A stretch of 15,211 nucleotides of DNA, taken from contig JAITEJ010000140.1 in the NCBI GenBank assembly GCA_031282095.1, positions 1 to 15,211 of the forward strand, read 5' to 3'. This DNA comes from Clostridiales bacterium (GTDB lineage: Bacteria > Bacillota_A > Clostridia > Christensenellales > CAG-917). A model generated the notes under the pieces. That model worked only from the letters and a program-made list of their open reading frames with translations. It was not told where the DNA came from and did not search any database. Positions 1-7,400 of this stretch are shown here, one piece after another. The translations under genes were made by a program, and so were the position numbers. The first letter of the stretch is position 1. Each line of letters starts with the position of its first letter.

Positions 1-2
1 CG

Positions 3-341
3 GCTACGGATTTAAAAATGAAGAACGACTCGGACTGTGAAATTTATTTCACCGCGCGCGCCGACGGAGCGCGGCTCACCGTAACCGTTTACGGCAAAAG
101 CCCCGATTATGAAATCCGCACAAGAAGCGAGATTAAAAAAATTACGCCCTGCGAAACCGAGTATGTCGTCAACGCGGATTTACCTTCCGACGAAGCTGTA
201 ATCGCGCGCGGCAACGACGGCATAGAAAGCGAAGGCTATATCGAATTTTGGAAAAACGGCGGACTGATATCCTCAAAAAAACTGCGCCGCGACATATACG
301 CGCCTCAAAAACGCGTGATAGCGGTCAGAGAGCTTCCCTAA
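3..341 (+). CDS. VanW family protein, C-terminal end (partial at the window start)
   Basis: The reading frame is open to the left edge, so this is the last ~112 codons of a longer gene; the ATG at 18 is probably internal. The segment shows the pattern I associate with the C-terminal G5-like region of VanW-family proteins: a strand with VTVYGKSPDYEI, then a GNDGIESEGY turn, then a K/RD-IYAPQKRVIAV ending. In this family an N-terminal anchor and a VanW domain precede this region, and the proteins act at the cell surface; some members lie in vancomycin-resistance clusters, but most are housekeeping envelope proteins of unknown function. The stop TAA is at 339-341. The next gene runs toward it, so the pair is convergent with a 231-bp gap. 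The family call is from remembered sequence pattern and the upstream domains cannot be seen; it could be another G5-containing surface protein. Confidence 0.6.
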   Translation, partial: ATDLKMKNDSDCEIYFTARADGARLTVTVYGKSPDYEIRTRSEIKKITPCETEYVVNADLPSDEAVIARGNDGIESEGYIEFWKNGGLISSKKLRRDIYAPQKRVIAVRELP

Positions 342-403
342 TCAAGAAAATAAGGCAAGGACAAAGACTGTATAATATCTCATAAAAATAATAAATGGTG
401 TAC

Positions 404-423
404 GCCGCAATTAAAGCGGCTTT
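404..423. terminator. Short hairpin between convergent genes, possible terminator
   Basis: GCCGC (404-408) pairs with GCGGC (416-420) around a 7-nt AT-rich loop and is followed by TTT. It lies in the 231-bp convergent gap between the VanW-type gene and the PHP gene, where a terminator for either strand is expected. The stem is only 5 bp and the T-tract is short, so this is weak. A second small hairpin, GTTTT/AAAAC, lies at 451-463. Nothing else stands out in 342-572. Confidence 0.3.
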
Positions 424-572
424 CAACGCGGAGCAGCGTCTATCCGAACAGTTTTGTCAAAACCGCCGGGATTATACGCCGAAAGGCATATCTCTTCTCA
501 TCCTTGATGATACCTTATCCGTAGTTACACCTTCGCCAAATATCCAAGTCAAACTCTTAAAGACCTTCCGCT

Positions 573-1403
573 TTAAAGCTTCACGCCATACGGTTCGCCG
601 CCTTTATATACAAACAGATATCTGAAACCCAGGCTTCTCAAAAGTTCCTCGGCGGTATCCAACTTATCGCAGATACGAGACGCGGTGTGCGCGTCGGAAC
701 CGAACGTCACAAGCTCGCCGCCAATCGCGCGGTACGCCTTAAAAATTTCTGCGGACGGCAAAAAGTCGCATGTTCTTCCCGCATTCGAATTGATCTCCAA
801 CGCTTTGCCCTTATTTTTCACGGTTTCCAATATATCGATAAACAATTCCCGTGAATCACTCAGGGCAAGAGCAGGTCTGTCGTACGGCGCGCGGCGCGAG
901 ATATAGCCCAGATGACCGACGACATCAAAGCGGTAGGGGGCGTCTAAACTCTCACGCACCGCCCGCAAATAAGCGCCGTAAGCCCGGCTGCGGGGACGCC
1001 GCAGACGCGGGTTTGCCGCGTCGCCCGCACTCTCCGAAAAATATTCCGGGGAATAGAGATCCTTTCCCTCCGTCAAATGCACCGAGTTTATAATCACGTC
1101 CGGATTGTATCTTCCGACGAACTCCGAATAGTCGCCGTTCGCCTCCGCGAGGTAGCCGAATTCCGCCCCGCGCGCTATATAGAGTCTGCCGCGAAACTCA
1201 TCCGCAAGCCCCGTCAAACCGTCGTTCCACGCCGATGCGTCCAAAGGCTCTGACCATTCGAAGCCCCCCAGCCGCGCGCAGTCGAAATCGCAATGGTCCG
1301 TGACGGCCAAATAGCCGTATCCCGCCGCCAAAGCGAATTCCGCCATTTCCCGCGCCGTATTTTTTCCGTCATATGAATATGTGCTGTGAGTATGTCCGTC
1401 CAT
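573..1403 (-). CDS. PHP-domain phosphoesterase, histidinol-phosphatase (HisJ/HisK) type
   Basis: A 276-residue PHP-fold metal-dependent phosphoesterase, the usual length for the HisJ/HisK group, which hydrolyses L-histidinol phosphate in histidine biosynthesis. All expected metal ligands are visible: HTH at H4/H6, TDH at D36-H37, GAE at E81, SVH at H109, VGH at H164 and GSDAH at D237/H239. The start (CAT at 1401-1403 on the plus strand) places the HxH motif at residues 4-6, normal for the family, although only a weak GGTG-like ribosome site precedes it. Stop TAA is at 575-573. No other his gene is visible, so the true substrate may be another phosphomonoester; many stand-alone PHP proteins carry this annotation without proof. 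It is divergent from the hypothetical gene at 1592 and convergent with the VanW-type gene. Fold and catalytic class are secure; the substrate is not. Confidence 0.85.
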   Translation of the reverse strand: MDGHTHSTYSYDGKNTAREMAEFALAAGYGYLAVTDHCDFDCARLGGFEWSEPLDASAWNDGLTGLADEFRGRLYIARGAEFGYLAEANGDYSEFVGRYNPDVIINSVHLTEGKDLYSPEYFSESAGDAANPRLRRPRSRAYGAYLRAVRESLDAPYRFDVVGHLGYISRRAPYDRPALALSDSRELFIDILETVKNKGKALEINSNAGRTCDFLPSAEIFKAYRAIGGELVTFGSDAHTASRICDKLDTAEELLRSLGFRYLFVYKGGEPYGVKL

Positions 1404-1460
1404 ATTTTTATATTACACCATAATCCGCATAAAATCAAACATTTGCGGTCTGTCTGTAAG

Positions 1461-1484
1461 GCGGTTGACTTATAAATTGACCGC
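1461..1484. promoter_or_regulatory. Palindromic site in the divergent intergenic region
   Basis: GCGGT (1461-1465) and ACCGC (1480-1484) are inverted around an AT-rich centre containing two TTGAC-like words in direct orientation (1465 and 1477). The site lies in the 188-bp gap between the divergently transcribed PHP gene and the gene at 1592, where a shared operator or overlapping promoters would be expected. No clean -35/-10 pair could be assigned for either gene, so its function is a guess. Confidence 0.2.
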
Positions 1485-1591
1485 ACGGCATGAAATTCTC
1501 CGGATTTTTCCCTTTTTCTTTGAAATCTGTTTTAAATGCGAAACATACGTTTGTCTCCCGCATAAAATGTTGCGATCGGAGGAAAAGCCGC

Positions 1592-2101
1592 ATGGATGAT
1601 TTTTTAATCTTACCCGATGATAAGACTATGGAAAATTTGGCGAGAGAGTATGCTAAATTAAAAAAGAGCATACCCGGAGTATCGGCTCAAGGCTTTGCGA
1701 CGCCTTCAACGCCTAGGAATCCGCCGCGTGTAAAATCGTTGCTCGCCAAATGCCGCCGCCTTGCGGAACGAATCCTTACTTCTCTTCGTCTTAACTCCGC
1801 GGCCGTCCACTACAGCGACATAAGCCCCGCCGCCCGCAAAATAATCGGTAAAAAGGAATCCTTGCTGCAACAACTCGACGCCCTCTCCGTCCGTCTGGAC
1901 GAATCGACACCCGAAAGTTCCGACCCGCCTAAACGCAAATACAACAAACCGCTTTCTCAAAATCCATCTCGCGAGCTTCTGTTATTGTCCTCCGAACTTC
2001 TCCTGTTTCTGGACGAACTCTACGAGGAATGGGACATCCCCGAAATAAAAAACATTCTGCAAGGCGAACTGCTCTGCTTCACCCTGCTCGGCGCCCTATA
2101 G
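1592..2101 (+). CDS. Hypothetical helical protein, 169 aa
   Basis: I do not recognise this protein. The start at ATG 1592 is chosen because GGAGG (1578-1582) lies 9 nt upstream; the frame is open back to an ATG at 1490, but those 34 extra codons have no ribosome site and a less protein-like composition. The product begins MDDFLILPDDKTMENLARE, has a proline/basic linker near residues 40-50, a Lys/Arg-rich helix around 47-60, a low-complexity acidic/proline stretch near 105-120, and a leucine-rich C-terminus with LLLLSSELLLFLDELYEEW followed by a hydrophobic end. There is no signal peptide, and the Leu-rich helix carries too many charges for an obvious membrane span. It looks cytosolic and helical, perhaps oligomeric. 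It stands alone, divergent from the PHP gene and followed by a 588-bp gap. Confidence 0.7.
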   Translation: MDDFLILPDDKTMENLAREYAKLKKSIPGVSAQGFATPSTPRNPPRVKSLLAKCRRLAERILTSLRLNSAAVHYSDISPAARKIIGKKESLLQQLDALSVRLDESTPESSDPPKRKYNKPLSQNPSRELLLLSSELLLFLDELYEEWDIPEIKNILQGELLCFTLLGAL

Positions 2102-2689
2102 CAATATTTAAATGCGTTTTTACATCTGAAGAGAGGGCGCGGAATAGCTGTAGGATATGCTGAAAATGCGAAACCATTTCTTGCCGCCGCATATATGCGA
2201 CGTATTTTCCTGCGGGCTGAAATTCTTGCCGTTTAATTCCTTTGTAGACGATTGCGGAATTTTTATCACGGCACTACAGACTCTTCAACGGCTGACTATC
2301 CGTACAATACTGCGTTAAATAATTTTATTCACCGTTTCTTTTATTTGTTGAATCGCCGCAATTTAAGCTTATCAAAAGGCAAGATTTTTCTTATGCGGAG
2401 ACGAAGCTGCGATATAAACTTCCGTAATCGGAACGCTACGCTTATTATAATAATTGCAGAATCTTTACTAATATTTCCTTTGGCGATTGTATTGCGTTTT
2501 ATTTAAATTTATGTTAATATTACGTTATCTATAAGTAAGTGCGCGCGGAACTCACGTTTCGTCTATTCCGTGAATAATCGCTCTTCCCCGCGGCTAATCA
2601 AGGAATACGGTACGGTGCGGGTTTGCCGTTGAAGCAACCGTATCGTTTTAAAAATGTCCTTTGCCGGCAAATAACTTTGGAGAACATTT
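2102..2689. other. AT-rich intergenic region with small hairpins and a likely promoter
   Basis: 588 bp with no convincing gene. It is clearly more AT-rich than its neighbours in 2300-2530. Visible structures are a palindromic GCATATATGC around 2190, a perfect hairpin TTCCG-TAAT-CGGAA at 2420-2433, and a 7-bp stem ATACGGT (2605-2611)/ACCGTAT (2637-2643) in the presumed leader of the lipoprotein gene. A candidate promoter is listed separately. An 84-codon frame starting with TTG at 2252 lacks a ribosome site and has noncoding composition. No riboswitch class was recognised. Confidence 0.4.
2492..2520 (+). promoter_or_regulatory. Candidate sigma-A promoter for the lipoprotein gene
   Basis: TTGCGT (2492-2497) and TAATAT (2515-2520) are separated by 17 nt inside the most AT-rich part of the gap. 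This would give a leader of about 160 nt containing the ATACGGT/ACCGTAT stem-loop before the ribosome site at 2679-2683. In a sequence this AT-rich, chance matches are common. Confidence 0.35.
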
Positions 2690-3967
2690 ATGAATATGAA
2701 GAGAAAAAACTTATTAAAGGTATCCGTTATCGCTACGGTCTTGCTGTCGTTCATGTTGGCGTTGGCGGCGTGTACGGATCCGAGGCTGAAAGAAAAGCCC
2801 GCGCTTGCCGCGGCTTTGGCGGCGTACGCGAACGAGGGCGCGAAAAAAGCCGTTTCGGACGTGAGCTTCAGTTTCACTCATTACATATACGAGGGTGAGC
2901 CGGTGCGCATGACGGATACCATGCATATGGAGCGCGCGCAGGCGGACGGGTATATTTACGCGAACGGCAAAATCGAAACCACCGAACCGATGCCGCGGTC
3001 CGGGATATTGGGCTTTATTTTAATGACTAACATTCTTCCCGTCGATATAAAGGAGTTTTTGAACGGTAACACCGCGGTAACGTTCGAGGCGGGCAGCTAC
3101 GGCGGCACCCTAAACGTACGCGGCGATTTCGTTCCCTACGGAAAGAAAGCCGATTATGTTTACAACACCGGCAACGGCGCCTTCAAAACGTGGGGAGCGC
3201 TTTTGGAGAGCGAAGCGGAGCAGTTCATAAACGACGCTAACCGTCCCTCGTCTAACGGCTTGAAGGTGCGCGACCTGATCATGACGCCGCTTATACTGTC
3301 TGGTTTCGACTGGGCCGCCGCCGGCGATACGTCGGGAAACGCCTTTAATAAAGGCACCAAACAATTCAATTATACTTTTTCCGCCGGCGAAGCGCTTATT
3401 AAGGATTATATCGTAAAGCAGATCGACGTTATGATAGAGGAGTCCTTCCCGACCGCCGAGGATAAGGAGAGCGAAGATTACAAAGACGTAGTGTATTTTT
3501 ACAATACATACCGAGATATGGTTTTGGGATGGTTTAAGTTTCAACCTTTCACCATGTCGGTGACGGCGGACGGCGACGGGCGCATAACCGGTTCGGATAC
3601 AAATCTGCAACTTTCTCTTAAAGTGCCCGACGCCGATATAATAGAATTTATGACCAACGAAGGCATAACTCCGGAGGGATCCTTAGCCATACCCGGTCTG
3701 CCGTCGTCCGTCACGGGCATAGACCAGTTTATCAAAACGATCCATATGGTGTTTACCGCGCCGAATAAAGAATCGCAAGTATTTCAATTGGATTTCGACA
3801 TCAAAATTTCCGAGAGGTATTCGTACGGCGGAGGAATGCCGGCGGACAAAAATTCTCCGGTGTTTATTCCTTACGCGCACGACGAACCCGGAAGATTCAA
3901 AATGGCGTATTCCGCCAAGGAAGGCAGCGAATACCGCGAGTGGAATATTCTTGACCTCGAGGCTTAA
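2690..3967 (+). CDS. Large lipoprotein of unknown function (425 aa)
   Basis: An exported lipoprotein: basic N-terminus MNMKRKNLLK, a hydrophobic core, and lipobox L25-A26-A27-C28, so Cys28 should be diacylated and anchor the protein to the outer face of the membrane. Start ATG 2690 follows GGAGA (2679-2683) with 6-nt spacing; the in-frame ATG at 2696 is a possible alternative. The mature part has alternating beta-strand-like segments (SFSFTHYIYEGEPVRMTDTM, TAVTFEAGSYGGTLNVRGDF, FTMSVTADGDGRITGSDTNL, VFQLDFDIKISERYSYGGG) and helical segments. The strand pattern loosely suggests an antiparallel sheet like LolA/LppX-type lipid-binding proteins, but I see no diagnostic motif. A terminator-like hairpin follows the stop directly. 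The next gene encodes the giant RND permease, so it could be an extracytoplasmic partner of that pump, but the 528-bp gap and separate signals make this inference only. Confidence 0.85.
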   Translation: MNMKRKNLLKVSVIATVLLSFMLALAACTDPRLKEKPALAAALAAYANEGAKKAVSDVSFSFTHYIYEGEPVRMTDTMHMERAQADGYIYANGKIETTEPMPRSGILGFILMTNILPVDIKEFLNGNTAVTFEAGSYGGTLNVRGDFVPYGKKADYVYNTGNGAFKTWGALLESEAEQFINDANRPSSNGLKVRDLIMTPLILSGFDWAAAGDTSGNAFNKGTKQFNYTFSAGEALIKDYIVKQIDVMIEESFPTAEDKESEDYKDVVYFYNTYRDMVLGWFKFQPFTMSVTADGDGRITGSDTNLQLSLKVPDADIIEFMTNEGITPEGSLAIPGLPSSVTGIDQFIKTIHMVFTAPNKESQVFQLDFDIKISERYSYGGGMPADKNSPVFIPYAHDEPGRFKMAYSAKEGSEYREWNILDLEA

Positions 3968-3968
3968 A

Positions 3969-4000
3969 GGTCGGATTCTTATTCCGAACCGCTTGTTTTT
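3969..4000 (+). terminator. Rho-independent terminator after the lipoprotein gene
   Basis: GGTCGGA (3969-3975) pairs with TCCGAACC (3983-3990) with one bulged A, a short TTCTTAT loop, then GC and a T-rich tract TTGTTTTT (3993-4000). It begins one base after the lipoprotein stop codon, so termination there is plausible. The T-tract also forms the beginning of the first copy of the 29-bp repeat. Confidence 0.5.
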
Positions 4001-4086
4001 CATGCGCTTACGCGGAATGACACTTGGCTTTAAGAGTTCGTTCACCAAAGCGGAATACTTGTTCTTTATGCGCTTACGCGGAAAGA
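3992..4086. repeat. Pair of 29-bp direct repeats (REP-like)
   Basis: Copies at 3992-4020 and 4058-4086, 66 bp apart, share CTTGTT..TT.ATGCGCTTACGCGGAA.GA with three mismatches. On the minus strand each reads TCNTTCCGCGTAAGCGCAT, which resembles the short GTCATTCCG-type intergenic repeats common in many bacterial genomes. Position just after a gene end fits a REP-like element. No coding capacity. Confidence 0.55.
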
Positions 4087-4131
4087 TACGGGGCGGGACG
4101 GAATGCGGAATATATTTTAACTTCGCCGCTC

Positions 4132-4296
4132 GGTTGACATAGTATAGGCAACCTTCAGCCGCTTTCGCAAGCTTCAGTATGCTGAATACCTCGCGGCGGT
4201 TGATATTATATGACAGTCCTTAGCCGCTTTCCGCAGGCTTAAGCGCGCGGGCGGCGCGCGAAACATCTTCGACCTTGCCGCTTATAAGGTCGATGT
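4132..4296. repeat. Hairpin-dense degenerate repeat region upstream of the RND gene
   Basis: Two degenerate direct copies, 4132-4176 and 4198-4241, share GGTTGA-AT...CCTT.AGCCGCTTTC.GCA.GCTT. CAACC at 4149-4153 can pair either with GGTTG at 4132-4136 or, together with GCCGC (4158-4162), with GCGGC-GGTTG (4193-4202). Further hairpins are TTCAG/CTGAA (4173-4186), GCGCGC/GCGCGC (4243-4259) and CGACCTT/AAGGTCG (4270-4292, extendable to 4263-4296). The rest of the 3968-4495 gap holds TTTTGC/GCAAAA (4361-4376) and the candidate promoter. Whether this is a REP cluster or part of a structured RNA cannot be told from one sequence. Confidence 0.45.
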
Positions 4297-4328
4297 CACA
4301 TAAGCAACTCCTTATTCGCCTTTGTAGG

Positions 4329-4358
4329 TTTACTCAGGGGAAAAGGGTGTTGTATTAT
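4329..4358 (+). promoter_or_regulatory. Candidate promoter for the RND permease gene
   Basis: TTTACT (4329-4334) and TATTAT (4353-4358) with an 18-nt spacer, giving a leader of about 130 nt that includes the TTTTGC/GCAAAA hairpin (4361-4376). The match is moderate and no competing site upstream looks better, except that TTGACA at 4134 has no -10 at the right distance. Confidence 0.3.
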
Positions 4359-4495
4359 CTTTTGCAAACGCAAAATATGTAGCGATTAAACATCGCGCCA
4401 AAATATCCTTAAGTGACAATACGCGCCGTCCTTGCGGCGGCGGATAAAAATATGCGTCGGGAACAACCGTGTTACCGAACTCATCGGAGAGAAAT

Positions 4496-7400
4496 ATGCT
4501 GTCTAAAATAAGTGTTAAGAATCCCGTTCTCATAATTGTTCTTATTATCATAATCATCGGCTTAGGAGTCGTGTCGTTTACAAACACCGAAACCGACCTG
4601 CTTCCCGGCATGGATTTGCCGTACATGGTCGTAGTGTCGATATACGCGGGCGCGGCTCCCGAGCTTGTGGAAAGCGACGTTACGGCTCCCGTAGAAAACG
4701 CGCTGGCATCCTTGTCGGGCATAAAAAGTATGACGTCCACATCCAACGAACATTATTCGATGGTGATTTTGGAGCTGTACGAGGACGCGGACACTTCTTC
4801 CGTGCAATCGAATATAGAACGCGCGCTGAAGCTGGCGAATCTCCCCGACGATCCCATGTTTATGGACTCCATCGTCCTTAAAATCGATCCTACGATGTTG
4901 CCCGTAATGCAAGTGAGCATGGGGCGTTCCGGCGAGAGCGTCAAGGAATCGATAGAGTATTTTAACGGCGTCATAACCCGCATCAACGCGGTGGACGGCG
5001 TCGCAAGCGTGAGCACGAGCGGTCTTATAACCAATTTGGCGCTTATCAGTTTGGACAGCCAAAAGATGACGCGCGCCGTTTTGGATAAGCTTTTGGGACA
5101 GTTGGGGTTGGAACTGTCAGTCCCCGACGCGGCAAAGGAACGCGCGCGGCAGGAGCTCAAGGATATTTTGGACGATGCGGAAAGCAATCCCGGTTTGTTG
5201 ACAAACGGCGCGTTAGATCCCGCAAAGGTATTAAACGAATTTCTGACGCGGTTGGAAAACAACTTACCGACGGGCGGAGACGACGAAGAAGCGGCGGCTA
5301 ACGCAGCGTTTCAGGTCGTCATAAACGAGCTTAAAAATGAAGGCTCTCCGGCGCGCGCTTTCGCGGTGGACGCCATCGGCAACATACTCGGAAACAGATA
5401 CATAGTGCAAGACGAAGAGATCGGCAAAGCCGCCTTTTACGATCTTATAGACGGCATATTTAAAGAAGGCGTGTTGACCGTGGTCAACGGCACGGTCGCG
5501 GATATGAGCGGAATGCTGTCCTCGGATCTTTTGGATCAGCTTATCATGGCGCAAGACCTAAGCGTCCCCGCCGGCAGTATCGCCGAGGGAGCCCAAAATT
5601 TCGTCGTTAAGATAGGCGATGCAATCGTGAGCCGCGAGGAATTTATGAACACCCCGGTGATCACCGTGGACTTGGGCGGGATGATCGAGGAGTATTTGGC
5701 GGACATCAAGACGTTCTTGCGCGCGTTGCAGCTCGCAAGCGGCGGCACCTTCACTTTCACCGACGCCCAACTCAGAACGGGCGCGGAGGCTATCAGTTGG
5801 TATGCCTACGTTCCCGATAATTTCGCGCGTTGGGCGGTTGATTCTTTGACGTCGGACGTTAAGACAAACCCTTATTATATGCCTGAAGCCGTGCGCGCCG
5901 AATGGGTTAATGTAATAGAGGCGAATTCCGCTTATATAAGCCTTACGGAGAGTTGGAATACGAACGGTTTGGCGTTTTCATGGCGTACAGAGTTGCTGAA
6001 TCTAATAAAGAACGACCAAATATACCCTGCATCCGGCGCGGTTGCGCCGGGGTTGCAATGGGACGGAAGTTATACGGATTATTATACGCAAAAGGTGCGG
6101 ACGGCGTTAGACGACCTGCGGGAAGACACTCCCGTTCCGGCGGATTTTGACACGGAGGACGCTTATTATAGGTATCTCGCCGATTACGTGATAAATGTCA
6201 CGGCGAACGGTCCTTTGGCATGGTCTTTATCCCCCGCGGAGCGCACAGAATGGGCGGCGGAGATAGCCTCAAACGAAAAATTCCGCGAATATGTTACGGA
6301 CAAGACCAAAACCGATGTTTACGACTGGCGCCGCGTCGCGATAAACGGCGTGCTAGACGGCAAACTGTATTCCGATGAATTAAGCGACCTCCAAAAGACG
6401 CAGTATAGCAATTTCCTGACGGGTTCTAACGCTTCGCTAGGTCTCGTTCCGAATACCCCCGCTACTCTTGCCGCGTATTTGATGGGCGTGCTTGCCGAAA
6501 CCGATCCGGATTCGAAATATTATCTCCCCGTGCAATTCATATATAATTATAGCGAGTATATGATTAACAACAAGGAGTTTGCCGATTTCGCGGATAACTT
6601 AGGCGAAAACGATAACTGGCAGCTTGCCGCGCTCGAATATTACGCGGAGAAGAAGCCGGGTTCGTTGCCGCCCGACGGCGCGGAAATAATTGCCGCGATA
6701 GAGTGGAACGCCGCGCTTAAGGGGCTGTACGATCAGCGGATAGACGCCGAGATCGCCTCCATGCCTTTCTTCTTTACGCTTGAAGGAGTGGAGAACGAGC
6801 AGATAATCAGAATTCTGACTTCTTATTTCGACGGACGCGACCCCGAAGAGGTTTACGCCACTTTCAACAGTATCCTCGCGCTTATCGGCAATTACGGCGG
6901 TGAAGGCGCGCTTACGGTAACAAAGGACGCGAACGGCAATCCCGCATCGTATACTCTCGACTTCAACGTGCTGCAGGAAACGCTGAAAAAATCCACTGAA
7001 AACTTTAAGCTGACCATTACTATGGGCGATCTCGGCAATATAGTCTTCCTCGACGATTCGTCCAAACAGGTCACCACGCTTTTAACTCGAAATCCCGACG
7101 GCACCATGACGCGGAAAAACTCCGTGCAAATATCCATTGAGAAAGAACCGGGAAAGTCTACGGCGACCATATCTTCCGATATAAACGCGCTTTTGGAAGC
7201 TTTTCATCAAGAGGACGGCAACTTTAACTATACCGTGCTTTCCGACGACGGCAGAAGCATTTCGTTCATGATGGATTCCGTCACGTCCAGCCTGATTTAC
7301 GGCGCGCTTCTCGCGATGTTTATTCTGTTTGTCTTTCTCAAAAGCGTAAAGGCGACATTCGCGGTGTCTTTCTCGATAGTCATAAGCGTAGTTTTCACCT

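Noticed and set aside
395..625. 76-codon plus-strand frame at the end of the PHP gene
   Set aside because: No ribosome site, overlaps the conserved PHP coding sequence on the other strand, and includes the convergent-gap hairpin.
2252..2506. 84-codon plus-strand frame in the AT-rich gap
   Set aside because: It starts with TTG without a ribosome site, has AT-rich noncoding composition, and the likely promoter for the lipoprotein gene lies at its end.
3110..4048. Long minus-strand frames under the lipoprotein gene
   Set aside because: The plus strand encodes a protein with a clear lipobox and ribosome site over the same stretch; the minus frames have no start signals and read as antisense shadows.
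4132..4162. TTGACA at 4134-4139 as a promoter for the RND gene
   Set aside because: There is no -10-like hexamer 16-18 nt downstream; the word is part of the degenerate repeat and a hairpin arm.
4469..4495. GTG at 4469 as the start of the RND gene
   Set aside because: ATG 4496 has GGAGA at the right distance and gives the N-terminus usual in this family.
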